Assembly (NCBI GenBank): GCA_029449245.1
Contig: JANATF010000002.1
Span: 992,001-1,056,000 of the forward strand
Length of the DNA: 64,000 nt
Source of the DNA: Mortierella alpina
Taxonomy: Eukaryota > Mortierellomycota > Mortierellomycetes > Mortierellales > Mortierellaceae
Reading direction: 5' to 3'
Part shown: positions 53,224 to 63,018 of the stretch, piece after piece
Layout: every line of letters begins with the position of its first letter
Numbering within the stretch: position 1 is the first letter of the stretch
Notes under the pieces: model-generated
Told to the model about the DNA's origin: nothing
Databases searched by the model: none
The model's input: only the letters and a program-made list of their open reading frames with translations
Program-made: the position numbers and the translations under genes

Positions 53224-56200
53224 CCTTCCCCTAACAAAAAGAGAAGATCGTGTTGCTGGCAATAGTCTCGGAGGATGTCTTGACAGTGACTGAGGCTTCG
53301 GAGAGGCTCCCAGGTCGACACGGCGGCGTCATAACCGACCCACTTGATGAGGAACTTTGCAGTTTGTTTGCTGCGACCCAGCTTGTGGGCTAGGATACCT
53401 TCAACTTCATGTTCGATATTTCCGTCAATGACTTCTGGTTCGGGAGCCGGTAATGTACGGCGACCAAGGGACTCTGGTGATTCCAGGAATGGTTTGAAAC
53501 GATCAACATGAAAAACGTCATGGATGCGCATGGTGGGGGGAAGTTCAACCTGGAAGGAGACTGGCGATCGCTGTTGAAGGAGAGTAAATGGTCCAAAGTA
53601 TCGAGCTTGGAGGGAGGCGGCGGGCCGTGTGGAGTCATAAGCCGTAGTGATGTGCTCTGTGCTAAGCAAAATTTGATCGCCGACTTTGTAGGAATGGGAG
53701 CGGCGGTGGGCGTCAGCATGCTTGATCTGCTGCAGCTGGGCTGTAAGCAGACTGTCCTGTGCCACGGCGAGGGCGGACTGTTGGGAAGAGACAAATGAGT
53801 CGAAGTCCGTTGCTGGTGACGACGAGGGTGCGTTCGCGCTCAGTAGTGACGCCGGAACGTGAGGGTGGACGCCATGGTTCAAGAAGAAGGGGGAGACTCC
53901 AGTCGAGGTGTGGACCGCATTGTTGTATGCAAACTCTGCAGCGGGCAGGTAGAGGTCCCAGTCATCTTGCTTATGGTTGACAAGAGAGCGTAGCATTGCC
54001 TTGAGGGTTTGGATGGCGCGTTCAGACTGGCCATCTGTTTGAGGATGGAATGCCGATGACATAGCAAGTTTGGTTCCTAGACACTCTTGAAGGCGGCGCC
54101 AGAAGGTGCTGGTGAACTTGGAGTCGCGATCCGAGACAATGGTAGTGGGTAAACCGTGGAGACGGAACACATTGGCGAAAAAACAGTTGGCGACGTCCTT
54201 GGCCGAGTCAGTAGTCCGGCTAGGAGCGAAGTGGACTTGTTTGGAGAGCTTGTCAACGAAAACGGTAATGGCGTCAAACTTGCGCGCCGTTGTTGGAAGT
54301 TTGACAACAAAGTCCATTGACACCGTCTCCCAGCGTTGTTCAGGGATCGCAAGGGGCTGAAGGAGACCTGCAGGAAGCCGGCGGACGGTCTTGTTGCGCT
54401 GACAACTCGCACAGGACTCAACGTAACGGCGGACATCAATTGACATCGACGGCCAGAAAGCGAGGCGACGCAAGGTGGCATAGGTTTTGTCGAAACCAAG
54501 GTGGCCGGCTATAGCGGCGTCATGAACATCATGTAAGAGGAGTAGGCGAAGGTCAGAAGACTTTGGTATGCAAAGCAGGGTATCACCATGTCGTTCGACG
54601 TATAATAATCCATCGCGCAACGAATAAAGTGACGAAGACTTCCCCCGGAGGCAGCTTTGGTAGACTGAGGCCAAGTTGGGGTCCTCATTATACCCATCGA
54701 TCAGGCGCTGCCTCAAACCTGGGTCTGACTGGAGGTCCAGGGCGTTGACAGACAAGGGGGGTGAAGATGGATCGCGATGGTCAGGGCGGCGGGATAAGGC
54801 ATCAGGAACGACATTGTCGGAGCCTCGCTTATACTTGAAATCAAAGTCGTATTCTTGAAGGAGTTCCATCCAACGGGCTTGGCGGCGGGTGAGCTTGGGC
54901 TGGGTGGGGAAGTGCCGGAGGGTGTCGTGATCGGTATACACAATGAAATGGGACCCGTCGAGGTAGTATCGCCATGTTTTCAAGGCGTGTACAACGGCAA
55001 GCAGTTCTTGTTCGTGGGTGGGGTAGTTTTTCTCAGCAGATTGCATCTTGCGGGAGGTGAAGGCGACCGGAAGGGAGACTCCGTTCTTGTCTGTCTGGAA
55101 GAGAACAGCGCCCACCGCAAAGCAGGATGCGTCTGTCTCAACCGTTGTACGCAGGGCGGGGTCAAAGATCCGTAAGACCGGGGCGGTGCTGATGGCTTCT
55201 TTGAGGGCAAGAAAAGAAGTCTCGGTTGTCTCGTCCCAGACGAAGTGTCGGCCTTCACCTAGTAGGGCTGTGAGGGGAAGTGCAATGTCCGCAAAGTTAT
55301 TGATGTATTGCTGGTAGAACTGAGCTAGTCCAATGAATTGTTGAACATCCTTCTGTTTCTCTGGTCGTGGCCATTCTCGAATTGCGCGGACTAGGCCGGC
55401 ATTGGTGTGGACGCCATCCTTGGAGATAACATGACCCAGGAACTCGGTCTGCTCTTGCATGAAGGAACACTTGCTGAGCTTGGCGTAAAGGCCATTTTTG
55501 CGGAGGAGGGCGAGGACGGAACGGATGTGCTGAAGGTGTTCGGCTTTTGTCTTGGAATATATCAGGATGTCGTCTAGGTAGACTACGACGTACTTGTCTA
55601 GCGCCGGATCGAAGACCCTCAACATCATTTTCGAGAATGCTGCCGGGGCATTTGTGAGCCCAAACGGAACAACATTAAACTCGAAATGCCCATATCTACA
55701 GCGGAATGCAGTTTTGTGGGTGTGGGGCTCGTAGATCCGTTGCTGGTGGTAGCCAGATATAAGATCCAACTTCGTGAAGAACTGAGCTCCTCGGAAGCGG
55801 TCAATCAAGTCATCGATGCGGGGTAGAGGGTGGCGGTTCTTTTTGGTGATCCGGTTGAGGCCTCTGTAATCGACACACAAGCGAAGCGATCCATCCGCTT
55901 TTTTGACAAAGAGGACCGGGGCGCCGTAAGGGGATGTGCTGGGTTTGATGAATTTTTTGGAAAGGAGATCATCCAGTTGTTTTTTGAGTTCGTCAAGCTC
56001 GGCGATAGAGAGGCGAATGACAGGTTTGAACGGTGGGTCGGCGGTGGGGTCGGTTTCAATGCGCATAGAGTCGCCGCGGTCAGGGGGAAGACCAGAGGGA
56101 AGGGACGATGGGAACACATCAGGATACTCGTTGTGGACGATGGCGTGAATGGCGGGATGAAGAGGAGGGGGAGGGGGAGGAGGTGGGACTTCGGGTGGTA

Positions 56201-57176
56201 GTTGTTCGGGAGATTCGGGGTCGTCGTTGGTATGTTGGTCGTTGTCGTTGTCAGAGGATCGAAGGAGGGCAAGGTACACTTCGCTACCAGGAGTTGTTGC
56301 TTCCGTAAAAAAGTGGATGTGGGAGAGGAGGCGACCGCGGGTGCGTGTGGAGATAGAGGAAGAGTGGAACCCAGAGCACTCCCAGTCGATATCAAGTCCA
56401 TTGTGGCGGATGCGAAGGTTGTTTGTTCTCCAGTTGATGAGGGGATTGACTTGGGTCAGCCAAGGTTTGCCCAAAAGAAGATCGTATTTTTGTAACGGAT
56501 AGACAATGGTGGTGAGAGACGTGGAGTATTGTTGTCGTTGGAAGGTGATGTTTGCAAGGTCAGAAGAGAAGGACTGTGAGCCGTTTGGGAGGATAATGGG
56601 AATGGGAGACGAGGCGTGGAGGGGGATTCTGTGCTTTTTGACAAAGGAGGATGAGATGACATTACCCTGCGCTCCTCCATCGATGAGGATCCGAGCAGCA
56701 TGGCCGTTGACATTGCACATAAACGTGAGCAGAGTGGTTTTGGCTTGGTCGGCAGTGAACGTGGAGACGCCAACACCTTTCTTTTGTAGTCTGCGGATTT
56801 TGCTTTTGGTCAAGACAGGCACAGGAACCGCATCAGGCACAGGGGCAGAGGTAGACGCAGGTACGCGAGGGAGCAGCGCAGAAGAGACGCTCAGGGCAGG
56901 AAGGGCGGTGGTAGTAGGGCAGATCAGGGGGACAGGGTTGACATGTGCGGTGGTGGAAGGAAAAGGAGAGGTGGGTGGGGGTAGGGAGAGGGGGAGTAAA
57001 GGCAGGCAAGGAGGTAGACAGAGTGAAGGAGCGGGTGTTTCTGGCAGAGAAGAGGGTTTATTGTGAGTAAAAAGCTGATCTGACGAAAGGCACCCACTCC
57101 TCTGGTCCAGAGACTGAGAGGAGGGTGAAGTAGCAACCAAGACCTGGACGTCTCTTAGTTGCTGTTGACGTTTCCC
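53208..57176 (-). CDS. E Pol (protease, RT, RNase H, integrase, chromodomain)
   Basis: The frame opens upstream to 57305, overlapping gag; translation should enter by -1 shift at GGGAAAC (57170-57176). Numbered from 57305: protease DGGA at 209-212, reverse transcriptase YLDD (576-579), RNase H (ETDAS ... YTDHDTL), the integrase zinc region HDVHD ... CASCQ, catalytic Asp in SMDFVV and VSDRDS, Glu1095 in DGQSER, a GPY/F-like tail (FGPFTLLQQRSPVSFQVEL) and a chromodomain at about 1297-1340 (HEVEGILAHK ... LIKWVGYD ... STWEP). The stop (53208-53210) lies inside the 3' LTR, so the purine tract AGGGGAAGG is itself coding. All catalytic residues are present. Confidence 0.94.
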   Translation of the reverse strand, partial: GKRQQQLRDVQVLVATSPSSQSLDQRSGCLSSDQLFTHNKPSSLPETPAPSLCLPPCLPLLPLSLPPPTSPFPSTTAHVNPVPLICPTTTALPALSVSSALLPRVPASTSAPVPDAVPVPVLTKSKIRRLQKKGVGVSTFTADQAKTTLLTFMCNVNGHAARILIDGGAQGNVISSSFVKKHRIPLHASSPIPIILPNGSQSFSSDLANITFQRQQYSTSLTTIVYPLQKYDLLLGKPWLTQVNPLINWRTNNLRIRHNGLDIDWECSGFHSSSISTRTRGRLLSHIHFFTEATTPGSEVYLALLRSSDNDNDQHTNDDPESPEQLPPEVPPPPPPPPLHPAIHAIVHNEYPDVFPSSLPSGLPPDRGDSMRIETDPTADPPFKPVIRLSIAELDELKKQLDDLLSKKFIKPSTSPYGAPVLFVKKADGSLRLCVDYRGLNRITKKNRHPLPRIDDLIDRFRGAQFFTKLDLISGYHQQRIYEPHTHKTAFRCRYGHFEFNVVPFGLTNAPAAFSKMMLRVFDPALDKYVVVYLDDILIYSKTKAEHLQHIRSVLALLRKNGLYAKLSKCSFMQEQTEFLGHVISKDGVHTNAGLVRAIREWPRPEKQKDVQQFIGLAQFYQQYINNFADIALPLTALLGEGRHFVWDETTETSFLALKEAISTAPVLRIFDPALRTTVETDASCFAVGAVLFQTDKNGVSLPVAFTSRKMQSAEKNYPTHEQELLAVVHALKTWRYYLDGSHFIVYTDHDTLRHFPTQPKLTRRQARWMELLQEYDFDFKYKRGSDNVVPDALSRRPDHRDPSSPPLSVNALDLQSDPGLRQRLIDGYNEDPNLASVYQSCLRGKSSSLYSLRDGLLYVERHGDTLLCIPKSSDLRLLLLHDVHDAAIAGHLGFDKTYATLRRLAFWPSMSIDVRRYVESCASCQRNKTVRRLPAGLLQPLAIPEQRWETVSMDFVVKLPTTARKFDAITVFVDKLSKQVHFAPSRTTDSAKDVANCFFANVFRLHGLPTTIVSDRDSKFTSTFWRRLQECLGTKLAMSSAFHPQTDGQSERAIQTLKAMLRSLVNHKQDDWDLYLPAAEFAYNNAVHTSTGVSPFFLNHGVHPHVPASLLSANAPSSSPATDFDSFVSSQQSALAVAQDSLLTAQLQQIKHADAHRRSHSYKVGDQILLSTEHITTAYDSTRPAASLQARYFGPFTLLQQRSPVSFQVELPPTMRIHDVFHVDRFKPFLESPESLGRRTLPAPEPEVIDGNIEHEVEGILAHKLGRSKQTAKFLIKWVGYDAAVSTWEPLRSLSHCQDILRDYCQQHDLLFLLGEGVTVS

Positions 57177-58171
57177 GACTGGGCATGGGAAGCCGGCTGT
57201 TGAGGGGCAGAGGTCTCGAGGTTGTTGAACTGACGAGAGGGTTGATGTTGCGGCTGGTTGGGGAAGGAGCGGCAGTTGGAAGCCATGTGTCCAATTTTGC
57301 GACAACGGAAACAGCCTTTGTTGGCGATCAGATGGGCTTTTTCCCCAGGGGTGAGCTTGGAGGGGCGTGGTGCGTTGTTGTTTCTGTTGGAACCTTGGGA
57401 CAGATAGTTGACTTGGGCCGTCAGGTTGTTGATGGCGACGTGAAGGGTATCAATGTCCATATCACTGGAGTTCTGCTTGGGAGCAACAGTAGGTCCGTTT
57501 GGAAAAAGGATGGAGTGGATCAAGGTGGCCACGGAAATAGCTTCTTCCAAAGTGGCGCACTGGCGAAGTTTGACTTCTTTGCTGGTGTCAGACTCGAGGC
57601 CCTTGACGAACCAGTGTAGAGCTGTCCCTTTGTCGAGGGTGGGCACACGGCGAAGCAGGCGTCGGAACTCGTGGGTGTACAGGGCGACTGTTCGTTTTCC
57701 TTGTTTGAGTGATTCGAGGGCTTCTCGGGCAGCGGCGACGGCATTGGGAGGGGTGTGAAAGGCTAGGAAGTCTTCCTCGAACCTGGGCCACGGAGTGTTG
57801 ATAGACAACCCAGATGAGCGCCACCAGGACTTGGCATCGGAGATAAGGTTGAGGGCTGTGTATTGGACCCATTCGGACAGACTCAGGTCGACAACCGTGA
57901 AGTACTCTCTCTGGTTGTCAATGAAGTTATTGCAGGCATCAGCGTCGATCTCACCGGCGTAGGGCGGAGGGCGTTGCGGCTTGAGGACTTGGGCCAGTGT
58001 GCGGACAACGTCGCGGCGTTCCGCTTGTAGCTCGCGTTCCGTAGGAGCAGCCGGGGCAGGGGCAGGGGTAGGGGCAGAGGTGGCAGCGGCAGTCAAGTCC
58101 TCGAAAGCTCGACGAATTGAGTTTTGACGATCGGGCTCGATGCCGACAAGGAGGGCGTCAAGTTGGTCCAT
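57155..58171 (-). CDS. E Gag (338 aa)
   Basis: Starts MDQLDALLVG, then an Ala/Pro-rich segment, a capsid-like region, and a single CCHC knuckle CFRCRKIGHMASNC near the C terminus. It ends TAA at 57155-57157, 12 nt after the frameshift heptamer. Organisation mirrors B-family gag (345 aa). The start is the first ATG after the primer site and leader (58172-58260). Confidence 0.94.
   Translation of the reverse strand: MDQLDALLVGIEPDRQNSIRRAFEDLTAAATSAPTPAPAPAAPTERELQAERRDVVRTLAQVLKPQRPPPYAGEIDADACNNFIDNQREYFTVVDLSLSEWVQYTALNLISDAKSWWRSSGLSINTPWPRFEEDFLAFHTPPNAVAAAREALESLKQGKRTVALYTHEFRRLLRRVPTLDKGTALHWFVKGLESDTSKEVKLRQCATLEEAISVATLIHSILFPNGPTVAPKQNSSDMDIDTLHVAINNLTAQVNYLSQGSNRNNNAPRPSKLTPGEKAHLIANKGCFRCRKIGHMASNCRSFPNQPQHQPSRQFNNLETSAPQQPASHAQSGNVNSN
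57170..57176 (-). promoter_or_regulatory. -1 frameshift heptamer GGGAAAC, E gag-pol
   Basis: In gag phase (G GGA AAC). The pol frame is exactly -1 relative to gag and open across the site. Same heptamer as B1 and B2 although the flanking proteins differ, which argues for selection. Confidence 0.85.
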
Positions 58172-58260
58172 GGGAAAAAAAAGAAAAGCAAACTATAAAC
58201 GAGAGGGGAAAAAAAGTGCTGCAGGGAAAAATAGTCAAGGTCGAGGGTGGGTCGAGATTA

Positions 58261-58272
58261 CCTTTGCTACCA
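58261..58272 (-). promoter_or_regulatory. Primer-binding site of E (TGGTAGCAAAGG)
   Basis: Directly beside the 5' LTR of E on the element strand. Identical to the B-family site. Confidence 0.7.
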
Positions 58273-58529
58273 TGTAATAGCAACAGGACAAGAGGGTGTG
58301 GACACGAGGGATACAAGGAACAAGAGGGAGGCCGGGGGGTGGACAGGAGTACTAGGGAACAGAGGAAGGGGCAGGAACCGATGATGTTTATTATACACGG
58401 GCGAGAGGGTATTTATACTAATGTGAGGGAGAGGCGAAGTGCTTTGAGGAGGGCGAAGCAGGTGCGCGTGGAGGCGCAGATGGCGAAGTAGGATGGCGAA
58501 GTACGAGGGCATTCTATGATACTGTGACA
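58273..58529 (-). repeat. 5' LTR of E
   Basis: 257 bp, identical to 52967-53223, followed by the GCTCA repeat and the resumed transposase exon 6. Confidence 0.95.
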
Positions 58530-58534
58530 GCTCA

Positions 58535-59421
58535 CGCTCACCCTCGACTGCCCCACCAGGTGGTCGTCCACATATGACATGCTGCAGCGGGCGATTTTGC
58601 TCCAGGAAGCATACAACCAAGTCTGCAGTATGGACAGAGACTTGATGGGGTACGTCTTAACGGAGCGGGACTGGGAGTTCATACAAAGTTTGAGCAACTT
58701 GCTCGCCCCTTTCGCCAGCCTCACGACCAAGCTGTCGACAGATCGGTCGTACGCATCGGTCCCGATTGTCATTAGCGGATTCAACAAGCTGATTGACAAC
58801 CTGGAGCAGTACAGGAGGAGTCGCGATAACCAGAGGAAATTTGCTGACATCTGCAAGGCGGTGCTGAAGGCAAAATTCAAGTTGCAAGAATACTATGCCA
58901 GGACAGATCTAACGCCGATCTATGCCGTGGGAACAGCACTCGACCCTCGCAGGAAGTTTGGCTGGTGGAGGCACCAGCAGTGGGAAGAAGAGTATCAGGA
59001 GCAGGCCAAAGATTTTGTTCGTGACGTCTGGAGGGATGAGTACGAAATCAATATACCGACGCAGCCATTGCCGTCACCGGCTCCCTACGCCAGCTGCGAG
59101 GACGACGACGAATTTTTCACTGACCTGGAGAAACAGCAGGAACCTTTGGGTAGCGAGCTGGAGCAGTATGTTGAGGATAGGGGTCCTGTAAACCTCGTTA
59201 ACCCATACGATGTGTTTCCCTTCTGGAGGAAGCAGCATGACAGATGGCCAACTTTGACGCAGATGGCTCGGGCATACTTGGCTATACCGGCAACCTCCAC
59301 GTCTTCTGAGCGAGCCTTTTCACAAGCCCGGTTAGTACTCCCCCACACAAGAAATAGACTAAAGGCAGACACCATCAAGACACTCTTAGAGGTAGAGAGC
59401 TGGATCAAGCATTTTAATTGA
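58535..59421 (+). CDS. hAT transposase, 3' part (exon 6b, hATC domain)
   Basis: Continues exon 6 in phase once E and one GCTCA copy are removed: the joined frame reads through the conserved CPTRW motif (C..RW of hAT transposases) and on without a stop to 59421. It ends with the hATC dimerisation region (AYLAIPATSTSSERAFSQA ... RNRL). No substitution-type lesion is evident, so the gene was probably intact when E landed. This part alone lacks the BED finger and the first two catalytic Asp. Confidence 0.92.
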
Positions 59422-59514
59422 AGCAAATAAAGCGTGCAGGCGAGACCGAGGCTTGCACGATCGAAAAAAAATCTGTAGAACACGGCGATTACCTTAAGAA
59501 GAGCAAACGGTCCG

Positions 59515-60500
59515 AAAAGAACGAACGCAATACGACGATCCGAAAAAGAACGAGAGCCATACGACAGCATACGATCCGAAAAAGAACGAACGCAATACGA
59601 ACGGTATACGATCCGAAAAAAGAACGAAAGCCATACGAACAGCATACGATCCAAAAAGTACGAACGCAGTACGAACAGTATACGATCCGAAAAAGAACGA
59701 ACGCAATACGAACGGTATACGATCCGAAAAAAGAACGAAAGCCATACGAACAGCATACGATCCGAAAAGTACGAACGCAATACGAACAGTATACGATCCG
59801 AAAAAGAACGAACGCAATACGAACGGCATACGATCCGAAAAAGAACGAGAGCCATACGAACAGCATACGATCCGAAAAGTACGAACGCAATACGAACAGT
59901 ATACGATCCGAAAAAGAACGAACGCAATACGAACGGCATACGATCCGAAAAAGAACGAGAGCCATACGAACAGCATACGATCCGAAGAACGAGAGCCATA
60001 CGAACAGCATACGATCCGAAAAGTACGAACGCAATACGAACAGTATACGATCCGAAAAAGAACGAACGCAATACGAACGGTATACGATCCGAAAAAAGAA
60101 CGAAAGCCATACGAACAGCATACGATCCGAAAAGTACGAACGCAATACGAACAGTATACGATCCGAAAAAGAACGAACGCAATACGAACGGCATACGATC
60201 CGAAAAAGAACGAGAGCCATACGAACAGCATACGATCCGAAAAGTACGAACGCAATACGAACAGTATACGATCCGAAAAAGAACGAACGCAATACGAACG
60301 GCATACGATCCGAAAAAGAACGAGAGCCATACGAACAGCATACGATCCGAAGAACGAGAGCCATACGAACAGCATACAATCCGAAAAAGAACGAGAGCCA
60401 TACGAACAGCATACGATCCGAAAAAGAACGAACAGCATACGAACAGCATACGATCCGAAAAAGAACGAAAACCATACGAACAGCATACGATCCGAAGTCC
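59515..60500. repeat. Right subterminal repeat array of hAT (36-38 bp period)
   Basis: About 27 tandem copies of TACGATCCGAAAA plus AACGAACGC/AAAGCC plus ATACGAAC, alternating in 36-, 37- and 38-bp variants with a higher-order period near 111 bp. The core words TACGATCCGA and ATACGAAC are shared with the left array, in the same orientation. Open frames of 337-488 codons on both strands are artefacts of the stop-free repeat. Confidence 0.9.
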
Positions 60501-60655
60501 ATACGAACACCATAGCAAGCCGATCCGATCGGCTTTTTTTCTTCTCCCCATACGAACTTTCGTATGGCGTATCGTATCGTATATGCCCTAGTATTTTCGG
60601 ATCGTACTTCGACAGCCTCAAATACGATCCGATCCAGCCGATCAGAAACCCTACG

Positions 60656-60916
60656 CTAGACTATATAGTGGTTGTGACTACTGGTACTACTGTTACAGAT
60701 AGGGTCGTGGGTGGGCAGGGTAGTGAGAGTGTAGGTAGTGGGCTCAGGGTCGGGGTCAGGGTCAAAGTCAATGTCAGGGGTTCAGGGTCGGTGAATCGAG
60801 GAAACCTTTGCTACCATGTAGCAGGGGTAAGGTCAGTAGGTGGAAAAGAGTTGTATTTGTACTAACGATCTAACCTAGACTATATACTGGTTGTGACTAC
60901 TGGTACTACTCTTACA
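60656..60916 (-). mobile_element. F: miniature or deleted LTR element
   Basis: Right LTR 60817-60916 (100 bp, TGTAGCAGG...CTCTTACA). Its last 42 nt recur at 60656-60697 with two mismatches, the truncated partner LTR. Between them are only about 119 nt, ending in the PBS TGGTAGCAAAGG (60805-60816) shared with B and E. No coding capacity. It resembles a TRIM-type miniature element or an internal deletion. The left LTR is truncated at the hAT boundary. Confidence 0.65.
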
Positions 60917-62540
60917 GTTCCGCAGGCAAGTTGTCCGCCCTAAGACGCTTGGACAAGATGTCGCAGAAGGTTGCAACAGTCGTGGGGTCTTCCATATTGT
61001 TACCCGATCGAATGACATTCCCGACCGTGGACGGCAGTGAACTGAGAAGGTGATTCACAAGATACGCGGTATCACCGGTGACTTGGAACTGGTTGACTTT
61101 CTTCTGTACGCGCAGTGCGAAAGTCTTCCAGCTTTCATGTGGGAGTCGTCCGATTGTGGCCGTGTCCCGGAAACTTTGCTCACGTTCCTCAGGTATGATG
61201 CAGGCTTTGAGAAATACGCGCTCCTGAGTGTCCACGTCGTAACGCCTAACGGCTTCCTCCTTGAGTTTATCGCTGAAGGCGTCGACGTCCTCCTCACGAT
61301 TTATCAGTAATCCCAGATAACGCACGCCATCGTGCAGAAGTGCTTCAGGATTAATTGCTGGCACAACTTGTCTCTTAAAAGCATCAACGAATTGTTGTGT
61401 GTTGGTGATTCCACCTGTTCCACGGAAGCGAGGCCAGTGACTGGGGATGTTAAGGAATGCTGGTTGCTGGTACAGTAAGATCGGTTCCCGTTTGTTCTAG
61501 CGGCCGTAGGTGATTCCTGCGGCTTGCGTTGCGCATCGGGATCCGTGCAATCCGTCCTGTTTGACGCGGTACGGATAGCGTCATAGGCATCGATGGTTGA
61601 CTTAAGGTCCTTTATCTTGGCAGCTCGAGCATCAAGGATTTTTTTCATATCCAGCAGCCGGGTCTCGTATTTTTCGGCTTGACTGAGGTTCTGTTGTATA
61701 TCAGTATATGTCAGTTAGTGGCAAGGAGCTTTCGTACAGTAGCTGTAGTTCTTAAACGCCCAGGAGTTCTTTCACAGTGGCTTGGGTTTCGAATATGTCG
61801 TCAGGGACCTCAATGTCTAACAGTTCAAACGGATCGTCGTCATCGGCCATAGGGCTGGTATCACCAGTGTCGTCGACATCCATCGCCATGGACTCTTCGC
61901 CGGCGTAGTCCGACTGAGTGGATGGACGGGTGGATTCTGCTCCGTTGATGGCTGTGTGGGATGAAGAGTTGTCGTCGTCTTCATGAGGTTGCGGTCTTTC
62001 CTGCTGCCCGTTGCCCTGCTGGTTACCAAGTTCAATGTTATCGGGGTCCAGTGTGCTGTTGTCTGTATTGGTTGGTGTTTCCGCTGGTGCTGTTGAAGGG
62101 GTAAAGCTGCCTTCCACTGTGTCAGCTGAAGCGATTGGCGTGGAGCTTGGGCGTGCTTTTCCTTTGTTGGAGTGCTTGGGGGTCATTTCGGTATTCTGAA
62201 TGATAAGTGCTCTGTTAGTGGTTAGCAAAGTTTTGTGCGTACAATGATTGATAGAAAAGTTGTTAGCTTTTACAGTGGCCATTAGAATCTCGTACGTGAC
62301 TGTATATCGCAGAGAACAGCTGTGCTGCCAAGGGGTTGAGCATTACAGTACGAAGAGCTTGCGGTTGAACATACGATACTTTCTTCGGCGGATGTGTTTG
62401 GAGGATGCGGTTGAACGCTGTCAGATTCTTCAGATGATGAATGGAGACGGTGTGGTTGAACGTAGCACGCTTTCTTCAAGGATGAGGTATTTTTGTGGGC
62501 TGAGCCAACGGTATGGAAAAGGAAGGGTGGATGGATCTTT
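60917..62540 (-). pseudogene. D2: decayed D-family leader and gag
   Basis: Minus-strand homologue of D1 from the leader (about 62282-62540, recognisable GTTCAACC words) through gag (ATG 62184-62186, MTPKHSNKGKARPSS) to the capsid region ending LPAEL at 60917. A CAA-to-TAA change gives a stop at 61752-61754 after ATVKELLGV. Later segments lie in different frames (61304-61648, 60912-61364), so frameshifts are present. F interrupts it at 60916/60917, and the zinc knuckle and pol are absent. Clearly older than D1. Confidence 0.9.
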
Positions 62541-62545
62541 TCCCA

Positions 62546-63018
62546 CTTGACTGAAAACTTGGCTGACTGTGACTCATCAGCTGGGGTGGATCGCTCAGGA
62601 GCGCTGTCGGCTTCCTCGTCGTAGCCTTGGAAGATGGACAGTTTGAGCGAATCCATGTCTTTGCGAAGACTCTCGCATTGCTGAGTCAAAGTGTCCAACA
62701 TGTCCTCCTTCATTGCGGTGACTTTCTTGATTGCGTCCTCAAGAACAAATCGCTCCAAGTGGATCTGTTTGATCAGTCGGACGACTTCGCTGAATCGGGC
62801 GTAGATCACGCCCAGCATCTTAGCGTACGCCTATGACGGCCCTGATAGCGATTGAGGAGGTTTTGGAGATCATCTTTGGTGGGGTCATCGACCCCATCAA
62901 CTGCAAAATCATCTTCCTCCTCACCCAACCTGAAGGTTGCTGGGAGCTCGTTCAGGGTGTGTACTTCCTTGGAGGCTTCCGAGGAAGGGACATCGTCATC
63001 GGCATCGTCAACCGCCAT
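62546..63018 (-). pseudogene. Gag-like fragment, unassigned
   Basis: Two overlapping minus-strand frames (62806-63018, then the upstream part of 62282-62818) encode an acidic N terminus (MAVDDADDDVPSSE) and then a helical segment (EDAIKKVTAMKEDML). Order and composition recall the D1 gag N terminus, so a diverged D-like gag broken by a frameshift is likely. Not confidently recognised. It joins D2 leader sequence at about 62540. Confidence 0.45.

Larger units (their letters stand above)
52967..58529 (-). mobile_element. E: complete B-related chromovirus
   Basis: LTRs 52967-53223 and 58273-58529 (257 bp, identical by eye; TGTAATAG...GTGACA). The TSD GCTCA (52962-52966, 58530-58534) lies in exon 6 of the hAT transposase. 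Gag and pol are intact, and the PBS TGGTAGCAAAGG matches the B family, as does the start of the LTR. Both point to a distant relative of B. Confidence 0.95.
9230..60653 (+). mobile_element. hAT DNA transposon (about 6.2 kb without insertions)
   Basis: The ends are TAGGGTTTC at 9230 and its inverted form GAAACCCTA at 60645-60653, like Ac-type hAT termini (TAGGG or CAGGG). Next to each end lie long arrays of a roughly 37-bp repeat built from TACGATCCGA and ATACGAAC. Between them is a spliced transposase gene with BED finger, DDE-type motifs and a hATC dimerisation region. Two retrotransposons interrupt it: B1 (TSD CGGAC) and E (TSD GCTCA). Element sequence is 9230-9904, 49552-52966 and 58535-60653. 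The flanks (TTTCCATG on the left, CGCTAGAC on the right) are not the 8-bp duplication expected of hAT, so the locus was probably rearranged after insertion. The strand given is that of the transposase. Confidence 0.88.

Noticed and set aside
59085-60621. Frames of 337-488 codons on both strands near the hAT right end
   Set aside because: All read through the same stop-free 36-38 bp array in several phases; repeat artefacts.
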